From the NCBI RefSeq assembly GCF_002443255.2, contig NW_019211460.1:25340882-25404881 (forward strand): 64,000 nt of DNA, in the 5' to 3' direction. Every line of letters starts with the position of its first letter. The stretch's first letter is position 1. Position numbers and translations under genes: made by a program. The stretch comes from Varroa destructor (Eukaryota; Arthropoda; Arachnida; Mesostigmata; Varroidae). Shown piece by piece: positions 1 to 14,100 of this stretch. Under the pieces are notes generated by a model that made no database searches, had not been told where the DNA came from, and saw only the letters and a list, made by a program, of their open reading frames with translations.

Positions 1-2223
1 AATTAAATTGTCAAATTTCTAGGGGAAACTACTTCCCCAAAGGAATATAACGTGCTCGCCCCATCAGATACCAAACTGATACTAGATAAGCTCGATTCAC
101 GTGGTGTTTTATCATGTCAATGACAGTCATTACTATTATAACTCTTATTATTGTTAGTAGCGATATCGCTAACTAGGCGTTCGGAACAATGCTTGATCAG
201 ATATTATGTATATATATATATAACGATAAATTGCGTCAATCAATAGTGTTGTATTTGCACGAGTGATCAATCACCAATAGGATCCACCTTATGTATGCAT
301 CATTGTGTTGGTTCATTGATTGAATCACTCTGAATTTCTCTAAACGAGTTTACTTTGATTTTTCTAATTAGGCATACGCTTTTGCCTGTAGGCTAACGCG
401 TCTGCTATTCGGCCCAAGATGATGCTTAGGCCAGTTCTCATAGAATTAGTATACAGAGATTCACGCATGCCTATACATTTGGTCGATTATTCCACTATTG
501 ACTACGGCATCAAACTGTTTATACAAGCGAAGGGCATTCGGTAGCAGAAAGATAATGTAGCTTCAACCTTGTCCGCATTTAGATTTCGTCATCTCGAAAA
601 CAAAGTTACCAAAATTTTACCGTTTACCTGTGGAGCACCGTTGTATACGATATTGTTAGTGTATGTGATATTCAGAACGGCACGTAGTCGAGCCTTAGCA
701 ATAAAAATGTTGGACATATAACATTCCATAGTCTCCTAACATGGCTCATCATTTATCATATCTTATACGTACAAAACATATGGTATTGTTTTAAGCAGAA
801 AGGCGACGGTTTAGGTGGAGGCATCAATAGGAATCTATTTCGCCGTTTGTGTAATAGTTCCGCCTCTTCGCCTCGTGCCCCCTGATTGGTCTGCGTTCGA
901 TTGTGGTAATTTGTCGCACAATGTCAACTGCACGAAGTAAAGACTCCGGTCCGACCGGGTGGCTGGTTCTACCAGTAGACTATTCTAAGCAACACTAACT
1001 GCGAAATGGCGCTATCAAATCTAAAGTCTGTAGTTCCAAGTCAGATTTCCTTTCAGGTGAAAAGGCTTGGTTCAGGTTGGTCTGTGAGGACATCGCAAGG
1101 TCAGCTCGTGCTAATAAACGTAATGAGTTTGCTTAGCGAAACGAGTGTAGCGGATTTGACTAGGAATATAATCAACCTTTTCTAACTCAAACTGGCTCGT
1201 GTTCGATGCTTGTGTGAGCTGCGGATGACAGAACGCGGGCATCTATGTATAGCTGAAAAAACAGTGCAGTAATACATACACAATTGCTAATAAAGATGTT
1301 TATTTTGTGGTTTTCTGAGGTTACGAACATACGAATCGTAAACGCGCCGACCCATATGGCCGATAGCGCGAGCTGTTTGCTTACCTGTAATGATGTTCAT
1401 CCTAGAATGGTCATATCTATTGCTTTAGTATATAATCCAAATATTTTATGCGCTGAATGAAGATGTGTGAAGAGCTGTCTTGAGAAACACCAGCGTTCAT
1501 AATACACGTCTAATGATGCAGCAAGCAGCCCAGTAGAATGCAAAGAAGTACCCGAAGAAATTTGTTCTTAAATATCTCTTAGGTCTATTACTTTTTTTTT
1601 AATTGAATAAGGATATGAATATAATTGAGTCGGCCATCTTAGGTCCGTTTGATGGCGACCTGTTTCACAAGGCAAGTTTTACGGAATGAAAATCTTACCA
1701 CCTCACGCGCTCCTGAAGTATGCATTAGCTGCGCCTTGATTAGTCGCTGATTTTCAAACGAGCCCCAACGCAAAAAAAGGTACGGTACACGAAAACGAGA
1801 AGATATTGCTTTCTTTTTATAAAAAGAAGGCAAGTTCCGCGGCGGTCTGACGGCCACCTGTTCAGACACCGAAACCAATGGGGTTCGAGGCCCAGCAAGA
1901 GCTTCGGGCTTAGAGCTTTACAACACTGACGGCATGTCCTTCCTTTTGCCGTCGTTGGCCGTTTTATTTCTCCAAAAGGGTCGCTTTTTTCGACATTGTC
2001 TGTTAAAGCAACTTTGTTCCGTTGCCCACGTGTGGCAAGGAGAACGCTAAAAGGAGGTCAAGACGCCTTGGGATATTTACTACCCGAAACGCTATAAGGG
2101 CAAAGATCGTATACACTCACACAAACCACTTGAAGGTTTTCGAGTGTCGACAGTATTGGAGAGACTGGTGGGTCTTCCTAATGAAAACAAAGAGCAAAAC
2201 ACCCGAACTACATAGAAAATTTG

Positions 2224-2259
2224 ATCTTCCTCTTGATAAAATAGGATTATCAAGAAGAT
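2224..2259. repeat. 13-base-pair hairpin with a 3-base bulge
   Basis: ATCTT plus CTTGATAA (2224-2239, with CCT bulged out) pairs with TTATCAAGAAGAT (2247-2259) around the 7-base loop AATAGGA. No gene is assigned to it. Confidence 0.75.
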
Positions 2260-3307
2260 GCTATGTTATTTTTTAATCCTATTCTTTCAGCTGGGAAAAA
2301 TTCAAACGTCAATGGGCTAAATGATATTTGTAAATAAACTTTGGTCAGAGAAAGGAATAGCGTAACAGTTCTAGTACGTAATCCTGATAGTGCTTGAGTA
2401 GTGATCAATTCCTTAGTTAAATTAGGTTAACCTTCAAGTACAAGATGCGTTTGATATCGAAGAAAAAAAAGTAAAGGCATTTAACTGAGAAAAATCAAAC
2501 TGTGAACGAAACACTTCATTTACCTTTAAAGTAAATTAGAACTTGCTAAGTCGTGGAACTTAACCGAAGTATCTCTAGGCTTCGTGCTCCTATGTTGGAA
2601 GATCTATTCCGCAAACCCGATTACCAAAATAACTTCGAAAATACTGTATTTAAAAACATACTTTGCCTTTCGTGCGTGTGATGCGCTTAGCGATATCTAT
2701 TTGAAAGACTTTGACCAGATAAGCAAGTAAAAAAAAGTCGGCTGTCTCGCGAATCCTTTAATTGTTCCGCCGAAAAATGCTACATTTCTACCCCTAATAA
2801 CAACTTTTGTTCTAACATCTTGCTGATATCGTTGACGTTTAGATGATACCAAAAAAAGAGGCGGCTTTAGGTTCAGGCAGACGCTTCGAGGTTTTCGGTG
2901 ATGATAAATATAGATAATTCCATTTCAGAGTTAACAGATCAATTTGATAAAATGACATTTTCCATCATTGCTCGTTTTAACTGGACTTAGTTTTAATAAA
3001 TTTACCTGAAATTTCAATTACAGGCAAGATCAAATTCTCTTTTACACGTTCCCAGCTTCTCGGTCCAAGCAGCAGATACAAAAATGTGTCTCCCGAGGCA
3101 ACATCCGCTAAGTAAGATTTTTCCATAGAATCACGTTTCGCTATACAACTAATATAGGCTTTCCATGGACCTATTTGACAAAGTCCCTTTTACACTAATC
3201 TTTATTGCACCTACACGAATATTTGCGTTTAGTTTTTACTATCATTGTTGTTTCCATATAAGTTGTTTACTCAGCCCGTAACAGCGACTAGGGTGTGGAA
3301 TCATATA

Positions 3308-3387
3308 TGTGTGTGTGTGTGTGTACGTAAAAAATTGCTCACACAATTGGAGTATAAAAGGTGAACTATATATATATATATATATAT
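3308..3387. repeat. Compound TG and TA microsatellites
   Basis: A TG run (3308-3324) is followed after about 40 bases by a TA run (3367-3387). Both are ordinary simple repeats. Confidence 0.95.
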
Positions 3388-6300
3388 GAATAGCAAGCTT
3401 CGTATACAGTAAGTGAGGTTAATTTGCCGTTACGACAGGAATTTCGAGTTCTCATGACAAGTAGGACACGCTTCGTTCTGAAATGAAATAGAGTAATGAC
3501 GACAGGAACGGATTAAAGGAAAATAACCATGGACTCGATCCATAAAAGCTTTTGTACTCCACACAAAGTACTCAACAGACGGTGAGGTATATTTAGCTGT
3601 AGCTTATAGCTGTAGATAGGCGAACGTTTCCATTCGATCACGTAATCGTTACAACACCGTCCCTATTAAAACGACCAACCGAGGGAGAGTAATTTAGATG
3701 GACAAATAACGAGACTGTAACGCTGGTTATAGATATACGATGTGGTTTGGCTCGGTGTACCGTTCTGTACTTTAAAGCACAATAGGATAGAGCAGAAATC
3801 GAAAATAAAGGGCATACGGCAGATTTCCACTCTAGACAAAATCGTCTTCCCTTCTACACCGTATGTACCTGTTGGAAAACTCAGTTTGGTAATCAACTGC
3901 AGCCTCGTGGCTGGCGACTGGCTTAAAGTTTGATTAGGAAAAACGAAATACGTTAACACAGAGACTGTCTTTTGACTATATAATATAAGCAATGTAGAAA
4001 AATTATAATAATCGATAACATTCAATCACAGTCGCATATTCCTTTATTTGTTGTATGTCAATAAAACAATAAAATTTAAGGCTATAAAATATTTGATAAC
4101 AGTTACCATAACCGAGGAATTGCACATTTCGCATATTGCATAGCGTGCTTGCGCCATTTCCTATGTGACACGTAAGGACCCCCCATCATGCACCTTGCTA
4201 TATTTGTATGTAGCGGGATTGAAACCGCACGATCAGCTAGTTTTACGCCTTCTTATATGCGTGCCGTTGTTACGACCCCCACCAAACGTTGAAATTCATT
4301 TATATAGGTTTGGCGGGTGAGCCCGGATCATTTGCAGTTTCAATTGCGATGAGAGAACCTCCGTTGCTGGATCCTTCTTGACAAGCTCCAATTAAAAGAT
4401 AGCCTTACAGAAATTGTCATAGTTTGAACCTCCGCGTCTAGGCTGATGTGGACAGAAAAAACCTCGCCGTTAGTGGATCTGCGACATGTCACAATAAGGT
4501 ATACAGAAGTGAGTGCCCAAACAGGTCAATTTTTCAATGCTACATGGTACGAAAACAAAGGGCGAGAGATCTCATGTACATAGCCACCACTAGGAAGTAA
4601 TATTACGAATATGTTGAGCCACAAACCGGAGTGGGATGAAATTACCTCATATAGAACAATGACTACGAGCGGCAAATGCCTAAAAATACCTTGTTTGAGT
4701 TCTGTAAATTGTGGATTCAGTACAAGATCTAGATACGTTCCTCAATCGAAAACTTGCTTATAGGAAACATTGCTTTGATTAATTATCACTGGCTGATAAC
4801 CTGGAACTCTGACGGATTAAATAAACTACACTTTTCTTCTACGCAACAGGGATTCTCACAGCTCACGTATATACGCTAATACTGGCTATTTAATGCCTCA
4901 AGAAGAAACGCAATCAAAATTGTACAGCCATACAAATATCGAAGCTCTTCATACCTCCGAAACATACCTTAAGGTAGTCCTCTGCCTGAACAAACTTTAA
5001 AAGATTAACGGAAACATAAATGCGCCCGAATGAATCAAAATAAGCCTTGCAAATCTCGAAATGTCCTTTGTAATTTCCTATACTGGCAAGAAACCCCCGG
5101 GGTAGTTATATACACACCAGATAACTCATAATATAGCGGTAGCATCGAATAAGTTCATCGACTAGCTAGATGTCTAAATCTGGTTCAACTTCGATTTTCT
5201 AGAAAGGGTCGTTGTGGTCGTTGTTTATAGCGAACAGATTAAGTACTGCGAGGCGTGTCGGTGTAATCAGCACACGATAACTGAACACCATCGAAATCGT
5301 TTGAGTGGCCTAAAGACGAGCTCGATGCTCACTAGACGACACGGACGGGATAGCTCTTAATTTTTTTTTGATATTTAATACTGTTCGATATTATGGCTTT
5401 TAAGACTTAATACGAAATTTCGAAATCTTATGTCCAAGGAGCCGCATGCTAGACGTGTCGCGTCGTTCGATCTTAATTTCAATCTTGACTAGAACAGACA
5501 AATGAGAGGCTCTCTCCACCGATAGATATTCGTTTCGTTCTTATCCTCCGCGTATCCTCCGAATCCCTGAGCACCCCGATGCTGCATCGAATAGGTCCGG
5601 GTATCAGGAAATGGGCGGCAGATACCGGAGGCACAGCGGGCACAATATCAGTGAGAAAGTTTACGGCAGAAACGTGTGGGCGACAGCGTTCCACCTACTG
5701 TAAAAGGTCCAAGATCTTGTTTGCCTGCCTGAGTCCGTCGTCCCCAGCGTCAACAACAATAACAACGACAGAACTGGATCCGCACAGGTCGATATCAAGA
5801 GTTCGTCGAAAACGACTGACACGTGAGGGAGATGTATGCTTGGCTATTCGTTGGTCCTGACATATCGCTTGCTTGGTTCTGCGATCAGTTTAAGTGAGGA
5901 AAGCAGTACGAAACATGGATGTCTGGAGCCAGGTAACGTCCGAACTATAAAATTCCATCCTGAATCGACGTGACCTATCATATGTTGGTATGGAGTTGTA
6001 TTAGAAAAGGTAAGGCTAAAAGGACGTACGGAACAAGTCGGCAAAATGTCGTCCAAACGGTGCCAGCATAGTGGATTTGACTTGAAAGCGAATTGGACAG
6101 GTTTGCAGGTTACGACCAGCTTCCGTTTGTAACCCACCGAATTGGCATGTTCGGTTAATGAGAAACGAAGTGGTATTATGGTTCTTATCATCAGAAATCT
6201 ATGTGAGAATTCACTCTACATCAATACTGCCACTCAGCATATGGATAGGCATAATAGGATTTTGTCATGGCAATGTTCAGTTCTTCGCCATAGAGGATTG

Positions 6301-7365
6301 TTGACGTAGATAGCGGCGTTATACTAACAATAGAAACAACAAAGACACCGACCGGCCTTCTATTGTTTCATTTTTGCTGAGCACATGAATATCGTCCCTG
6401 TGATCGTTCACGATAACTTCATAACTCCAATACGAAGCACGGCATCACGCATGTCACGTATTTGCATTTGCGACATCATTTAATTCGTACACAGCCAAAT
6501 AACGCTTGTTAGAGCTAGCGTTGCTTCGTGACGTATGAACTCGTTGCGAAAAAAATGAGAAGAAACTTCTGAACTTTACAATGAGTTACGTATCCAATCG
6601 AATCAAGTTCTTTACGCGACATTAGTTGAATAGAAATGTCGTCCATCGCTGATAACGATATGAACAATTTGTAGGTTATTCGTTACTTTACACACAGACG
6701 TCGATATGCACAGGCATCACTGCTTAGCCTAAAACAACGGCTTTCCGTACGTTATCCGGACAATCCACTTCTATACATTTTAATATACGAAAACAAGGTG
6801 CCACCTAGTTAGGTGGGCCGTACAGCGTTTGGAAAATATCCCGACGAGAGAAAAGCACAGAGTGTGATGCATTTTAAGCCCGAACTATCTGAAGCAATTT
6901 GCACCGACAATCTTATACAAATTAGCATCGTTTTCGATGATGAGACGCGGGCGTTAATAGAAATTTATTGCCTTTCCTTTTGGCGTCGCTTCCCTCTAGA
7001 TCGATGGCGTTGGTTCGGCCTAATCACACAACGGAGAGACGGCACCTTACCACAGATCTGTGATGTAGCTAAAAAAAACCGTATTTTTGGCGACCCAGTG
7101 ACGGCAAAGAGACCTCCGTCGTCGCCAATAGCAAACGATTGCGATCTTCGATAACGGATAGCATGTAACGAGCCAGCTTCAGTAAAAGAGAAAGCTAGAG
7201 CCTACTGCGCAAGTCCCTAGTAAAACGAAACTAGTAAAATGATTTCGTTGAGGACGCACATCACCAGCAAAAATAACGGACAACAGAAACAAACAAACAA
7301 TGTTTTACCCTCTCCAGGTGTTTATTTGCTCTCGGGCGCGTGTATCGCTTGCAACATTGTTTTTA

Positions 7366-7384
7366 CCCCCCCCCCCCCCCCCCC
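7366..7384. repeat. Pure C run (19 bases)
   Basis: Nineteen consecutive cytosines. Such long C or G runs are rarer than A or T runs in animal DNA and are prone to length errors in sequencing. Confidence 0.9.
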
Positions 7385-10028
7385 ACATCTATTGCTTTGA
7401 ACCGGGCAGCTATCGCCGGCTTGTGCGATGTTTGATTAATTACTAGGCTATCACAATCAGCCAAACATCCAAAGACATCGCCTTTGCCTGACAACGTTTG
7501 CGTTTTGTTCGTTCGTTTTGAGCTGCGTTGGAGGACGGCAGTTGCCGCGTCATATGCTCTAACTTTCCGTCGTTTTCCCTTTTGGTAACGCTCTGTCGAG
7601 CACGCAAATCAGTTCTATACGATGAGGAAATAGGCCTCGCAATACGTCCTCAAGCTGGTACGGTCGATCGTATCCATGTGCGACGAGCAAGGGCATAGGC
7701 ACCAGTGCGCTGTCTCTTGTTTGCTGAAAAGATGACCCGCTCTACATGGGGTCGTGCCTCTATTACAGCCAGTAAATGGCGGAGTGAGACAAGAGCTAAA
7801 GTGAGAGAGACGAGCATGACGAAGGTAAACAGGAATGAAAAACATGTACTGATTGTATGATGGAGAACGCCTAAGATAGAGAGCGTGTGATGTCTTCGGC
7901 TAAGCGGACCCGACGGCCGCTACCCGGCCGTGCTGCCAATCAGGTCGTATTCAACCGCGCTCAGTGTTAATGCGCTCCTCAAACACAACGACAGCGTAGG
8001 GGATCCTGGCACCAGCTTCACATTCGGCTGAAGTAGCCATCGTTAAGGGGAGAAAGGTTCGAATCAGCTCGTACCTCCCGACTAGGTGTGAGGACAAGGC
8101 GGCACTAACGCCACCGCCAGTATTGAGTTAATGGGCGTCGAGGGCACGCCGCCAGCAACGGGCTGATAGTACTTGGATTTTTAGTGTAAAAACGGGCTTC
8201 GAGCCGCCGTCCTAGATATCTTATCATCACCCTCAGAGCATTTTGGACTTTTCAGCCCAGTGGAGTTCCCACTAGACGGCTTGTCGACATCGTTGTTGGA
8301 CACCTAGACTACAGGGAGCAACTGGGAAAAGAGTAGTGGAACTTGCGTCATGGTGTTTACTGCGTGAGACCAGGACGAGAGTTTTCTTAACTTTTTCTTT
8401 TTGTCGTTTAGTCACCATACGGAGCCTGGGACTACTGCTAGGATAGTAAACTATTATGACAGTGTGGCATGTGAGTCTGTGTGATTATAAACGAGGAGCT
8501 TCGCCTGTTTTCGCCGTCTCCCACTGCTTGTGTTGTTTACACCGTCGCCGCAACGAAGTGGGAACGGTAGACCCTCGGGGTAAACCCGCCGACAAAGCGA
8601 AGAGGTCTTGGACTGGCAGGAATAGGACCATTGCTGCAACTGGGCCAATGCGGGACAACGAAGTAGTGGCTGCTAGTTTGCAAACTTATAGTCAAGCGGC
8701 TTATCGGCTGGCAGCAGAGTGGCGTCGCTAACTGTGGCGACCCATAAACAGTCACGCACACGCACAAAACCAAGTATAGTTTTCTAACCATTTCTGAAGT
8801 GGTTACAAAAAAGATCGGACACATTTCTTCTACAGTAAATTCGCGCGGGCTACACGCAAGCTCTGGACTAGGCCTGCCGTTTCATGCTGGTGGCGACTGG
8901 TAGCGGCTGTTTCGGTCGACATCCCATGTCAACGAAGAACAAAGGGAAAGTGCAATACGGAGACTGTGTCGCAAGCAATTGCAGTGTTGGTGAAAGAGAG
9001 AGATTCACGCTAGAATCACCAACGGCTCGTCGAAGGGTCCGCCGATGCGGCAACGTTCACTAACCCACTGGGCTAAACACGGGCAAGCGCACCAGGATTA
9101 AACTAGCAAGTTTTTATTCTAGAGGATTTTTTTTTATTTAGAGGAGGCCACGCAGGTCTGAATGGAATATACAACATGTGTATGTACATGTGAACGAACG
9201 ACGGACGCTGCAAACTGTTGCTGCTACTACTGCCAGCCATTCGGTCGTTCTGGTATCAGTTACGATATTAGCAATGGCAATGAGTTTAGCCACCAGAATC
9301 TCTGCGACACGGCCAGCAACATTAGAAGGTGCTTCGTCAACAGATAATTAGGGAACAACAGGTTATTAGTTGGGCGCTAGGCAGACAACGTATCTTTACT
9401 ATGCGTCGATGTGCTAAAGATGAGTTAGGCTGGAAAATGGGCTCGAAATATGAACTATATCTTACATTCTGTGTTGGGATCTAATCTGCTTCATTCTATG
9501 GAGGGAACGAGTATATAATAATATCCAAGTGAAATGGTCCAAGTCTATGCAGATGAATACTTCTGTCTTACACTGAACTGACCCTAACAGGCTCATAAGG
9601 GGGACCTTGCTACTGCGATGGACTGAAAGCAAATTGTTATATTTCACTACTGTGAAAGTGAATATTTTATATGGCCGATCTATTTAATCAGTTCGGACGA
9701 AATAACGAACAAACTGGTACCTAACATGTAGATGTCAAGAACCAAGCAACTGTTAGCGTATGATATCTATCAATGGTCCTGCTGAAGCTTCATCGGTACA
9801 TTGATAAAACGGGAACCATACACAATGCTTCAACCAAACGTGGATACGCATACACCTCCGTGCCTATATCACATATGAAGATGACTGCCTAGGTCGATAA
9901 GGCAGGTAATCCCCCTGTTACCTAACCACAGAGCGCCCACTTGCTGAGAGGAGGCTGTGTGGAGACGCCTATATAATAATATGAGACATAGGCATAGGAT
10001 AATTTTGTTGTTCAGGCAAATTTTGAGC

Positions 10029-10070
10029 GACCTACGGTATATATGGTCATATATAATATGACCTACGGTA
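10029..10070. repeat. 11-base direct repeat flanking a near-palindromic AT core
   Basis: GACCTACGGTA occurs at 10029-10039 and 10060-10070. The 20 bases between contain GGTCATA facing TATGACC (the latter running into the second copy), so the unit is both a direct and an inverted repeat. Confidence 0.8.
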
Positions 10071-11111
10071 GAAAGGCTAGTTGTACCAGTTCGTTTCGAT
10101 AAAACCTATTTTTTGCGTGATTAAACGGAAAATAATTAAGTAAATTACAGCTTAAGCTTGTCAAAGAAATAAATCACAAAAAAATTTATCACAGCTGTGC
10201 GGCAAAATTCGAGAATATGGCTGAGTGAAAAAAACCACTACCAGGTCTATATGCATGCCAAACATTTCCGCAGAAGTGGCGTAGTGAGTGAGTGAGGCCA
10301 TTCGACTACTTTGAATCGGCGACTAAGTATTTTGCCTATTTTTCCTTATGCCAAGTTCTTCTAAGCTAAGTAACTTCTGAAAATTCACCTTAAGATACAA
10401 TGATTGTTTATTCTATATTAATCAGCGGTGTGCTTTATCATTCGCTCGGAACAATAGAGTGGTCGAACCATTTTGTGACCTGCTATAGTCCCGAACCATC
10501 TCCGTATAGACGGACGCACTGGATGAAGCTCGATGCAGGCGCAATGAAGCGACCCATGAGTACTGAACGCGGCGACACGCGTTATTAGCATAGACATTAT
10601 CTTAATCCACCAGCCATAAAGTGGGCCCAAACTGAAGCTACGCCACAGATCTGTACGTCATAATTGATTTGATATATTCTCAGTTTGAAGACAAGTTTCG
10701 GTCTGGCAAGGCCAGCGCGGCTGGGGTTCAGGGGATTGTTTACAAAAATTGTCCGTGTTAATTGGTGCGTGTCTTTATCTTAATTCACGTATCTACTTGC
10801 ACATGCATTGCCAAGCAAACCCGGACCGCTCTAGCTAAAACTCGCGTGTGACCGAGTGTGCTCGGTCGGAGAACAAAGCCCATCGTGCTATTTAACGTAT
10901 TCGGTAAACATCGAATTGTTTAAATTCACGCTATTGTTTTCTAGATCAGTCTTGACTTTTTCCTATGGGATGCCGTTTATGTGGCTATGCATTGTATCAG
11001 TTATACTTTGCTGTCCTCTTTGTGTCTGAACCATCTCAGCTGAGGACTACTGTTGAATACCTTCGATATATCTGGATAACATGAATACGACGAAGAGGTA
11101 AACAAATAGTT

Positions 11112-11116
<5 letters not shown>

Positions 11117-11144
<28 letters not shown>
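11117..11144. repeat. (AT)14 microsatellite
   Basis: Fourteen uninterrupted AT units in non-coding sequence. Confidence 0.95.
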
Positions 11145-11147
<3 letters not shown>

Positions 11148-14100
11148 AAGTTTTCCAAGAGAAATATTTGCCTAAACAATAGTTTCCTGTGAAATCAAAT
11201 ACTTAATACACAAATTAACCACTCTATTTTTAATTTGATTCAGCCTGATTGTCTTTCAGTGTATATATATGTATGTATATATGTGTATATACTATAGATC
11301 GAATGCAATGTCGCTATCGCATTCTCTCGCAAACCGAGAAGGTCTACCGGCTCCTTTGCATGTACGTGCTTTGCGTCAGCTGCCAGCATCAATACACATT
11401 AACTATTGATGAACTTGGTGCAGCATAATTGAATAAGGCGAATGTTGTGCATTCTACTATCCTCCCGCTGCAACAGCTCAACCCATGCTGTTATGCTGTT
11501 GGAATCGATGGGACACCACTACTCGTTTATGAGCGTTCCGTGCACATGCAGTTCCTGCCGGGTCTTCGTCTCTTAGGGATACGGAACGGTTCCTTGCTAA
11601 AAGCCCTTGTTCGGTTATACTTTAAGCAAGTCTTTGCCCCAGCAGAGAGCTCGACTAGGTTGTCCTACCTTTCCTGGAGCTCTATAGCAAAATTGACACA
11701 GATTCTACTACACTGGTCCGACGTGCCGTTACCTTTGTCCTTTTAGTCTTCCTCTCCATGTTGTTACGGACAAGTTGATGCTGTAGCTGTACGAAATTTC
11801 CCGTCCGGTTCGTGTAGACACTTTATTCCTTTCTGTTGCGAATGCAAGACAGAACGGATCTTTTTCTGGTTTTTATTTCGTTTCTTAACTATCCTACTTT
11901 TTCTCCTCATCCTATCCATTATCATTTCCCTGGCGGCAATAGATCCTCCTGTAGTCGCCGTCTCGAAAAAATCTGTCGTTACACCGATGTATCCCAAGGC
12001 CACCCAGACCGAAGCCTATCTTCCTGCAAGGGCGATTTAGGAGTACGAATGTATAGGAAGATCTCGTTATACATCCGTATTCGTCGTATTCAGATTCTAT
12101 AGAAATTCAGTCTTACGTACGGTAAAAAATTGCCGAGAAAGAGGGCTTAGTGTATGGCACGCGAGCCTGCGGAAAACAATACATTGCCTGTCTTCCACTG
12201 ACCGGGTATTGCCCATGATGGGCGGAAGCTTTGGGAGGCCATCATGTCCAAACAACATACGCACATGTACGCAGACCAGCTACGAAGGGCGGAGAGGATG
12301 AACTAGTAGTAGCTGCTCCAACAGAGCTGGATTTAGCGAGGAGAGCGCGTCAAAGAAGCGCGCGGGGAGAGCTGCACAAAAAATGCGAAGGGTGGGGAAC
12401 CAGCTGGAGAGGAAGAGAGTGAAAGACATCGGCTTGTGAGCGAAGAACTGCCATATATGCATTATGTGTTTAGAGGTTTCCGATATTATCGGTCGTCGAG
12501 TGAGCAGCCCGGCGACGGTCTTTAGCAGGGCTGAATGAAGGTGAGCACAAGAGAAAAATAGAGACAAGGAAAGAACGGACACTATGAAGATAACAGAGGG
12601 AAAACTACGGACAGCGTTGCTACCATGACGTATCCGCGGAGAAGGTTTGTGCCTGTCGGGGGATGGTTGCTGATGGTAGCGGAGGCGATGGCACTGGTAG
12701 GTGCAGTCCGCGCTGGTAGTGGTCGTGCTAACGGCTGATTATGATGGGGACAGCAGCGATGACCAATGGACGGAATTCAAGGGGAAAGAAGAGACTTCAC
12801 CCTAATATAAACTCGACTCTCGAGGGTATAGGGTACCTCTATAATACCACCACTTCTCTTCTCATGTTGACTGCAGTTATCTCTTGCATTGTTCCTCATG
12901 TGCTGAAGAACAAAAAGCAAGCGAAGGAGAAGATCATGAAAAATAGGGAGCATCAACCATTGGAATAAGCGTTTCCCTGTTTGTACGGCTTAAATCTTCA
13001 CGAAAGTATAGAATCGGTGGTCGAGTCTTGTGCATCAGCAGCTCGATCGTTTCAACCATACGCCTTTCTTTGCTACCGCTAATTTCGCCTTGTCCGTCGT
13101 CCCCAGTCTCTTGTTGCCCTACCATCATTCGGCCAGGAAACAGGAGCATTTCTTCGCTTTCGCCAGGTCCGCTTCTAGCTTTAGCACCTCCAAGGGAAAA
13201 TGACCACACTCGTTCCGTCACACTTGCTAAGCCAGTAAAGCTGAACGGTGCGGACGGCATTGTATAGGGTATACTCATGCTGTCCTCTCTTGCTTTCTGT
13301 GCAAAGTAAATGAAAGCCTGCCTTGCCCGCTCAGACAGCATCACGAACCACACTGATTATCAAGCAACTCCGTCGGCGGCAGTCCCAATGGCGTTCTCTT
13401 TTCGGCCAGGGCAAGATAGGACAAAAGCAAAGAAATGGAGCGGTCGCAAGGAAGTGCTAGAAGGGTTCCGGCTTTCTTGGCCCACGCGCACGCGGCACGC
13501 ATTAATGGTAAAGACGACACAGCGAAAAAACGAACCTACAAAACGGGACGAAACTACTACGACGAGCGATGTGCTGCTAGATAGGCCTGTGTGAGCCGTA
13601 AGCTGTGCGACGTTCACCGATTTCACTTCGTTCATTGTCGGCGGTCAGGTCCTAGTGAAACATCACCCTTCTCGAAGTCTTCTAGAGATAGAGGTTTGTG
13701 CCCCATTGATAACACTTTTTTTTTCGAATTCGACCCTGGCCGTTTGTACCAGTCTTGAACGTCCCACGCGTATCGATACGATAGCATAGTCGGCGTTGAT
13801 ATTTACCCGCGTTTCGGGTTTGCGTTATGCCGCTTGTCTATGTTGGACGAATGCATACAGCCACTACAGAGCATTATATGCAGAAACCAATAAAGACGGA
13901 TAAAAAATACAAGCGCGAATATCGGCTGAAATATTAAATGACCTTCTTTTGTATAAATATTTTTTTAGACAATATGAATGGGAAGTAAGTATAAAGAGAA
14001 TACCTTTAGCATAACATGAGCGCAATTGAACAGTACGTAACTTTTATAAAATATTGGTTTCTTCGAAGCATAGAGAGTGTAATTTTTTGTTGCGATACAA

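Larger units (their letters stand above)
1..11116. other. Non-coding stretch, no recognisable gene
   Basis: I see no gene here. Open frames of 60-119 codons occur on both strands without a recognised domain or consistent splice signals. Simple repeats include (TA)7 near 209-222, a TG run at 3308-3324, a TA run at 3367-3387 and a 19-base C run at 7366-7384. A hairpin lies at 2224-2259 and an 11-base direct repeat at 10029-10070. An isolated B-box-like string at 8056-8065 is not part of a tRNA. Confidence 0.6.

Noticed and set aside
8056..8065. B-box-like GGTTCGAATC, as in tRNA genes
   Set aside because: No A box, no acceptor stem and no cloverleaf can be drawn around it.
10187..10200. TATCACAG string resembling the start of miR-2/miR-13
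   Set aside because: The bases after the seed do not match and no precursor-like stem surrounds it.
12934..13353. 139-codon minus-strand open frame
   Set aside because: It overlaps two plus-strand frames, and no domain or splice context supports it.
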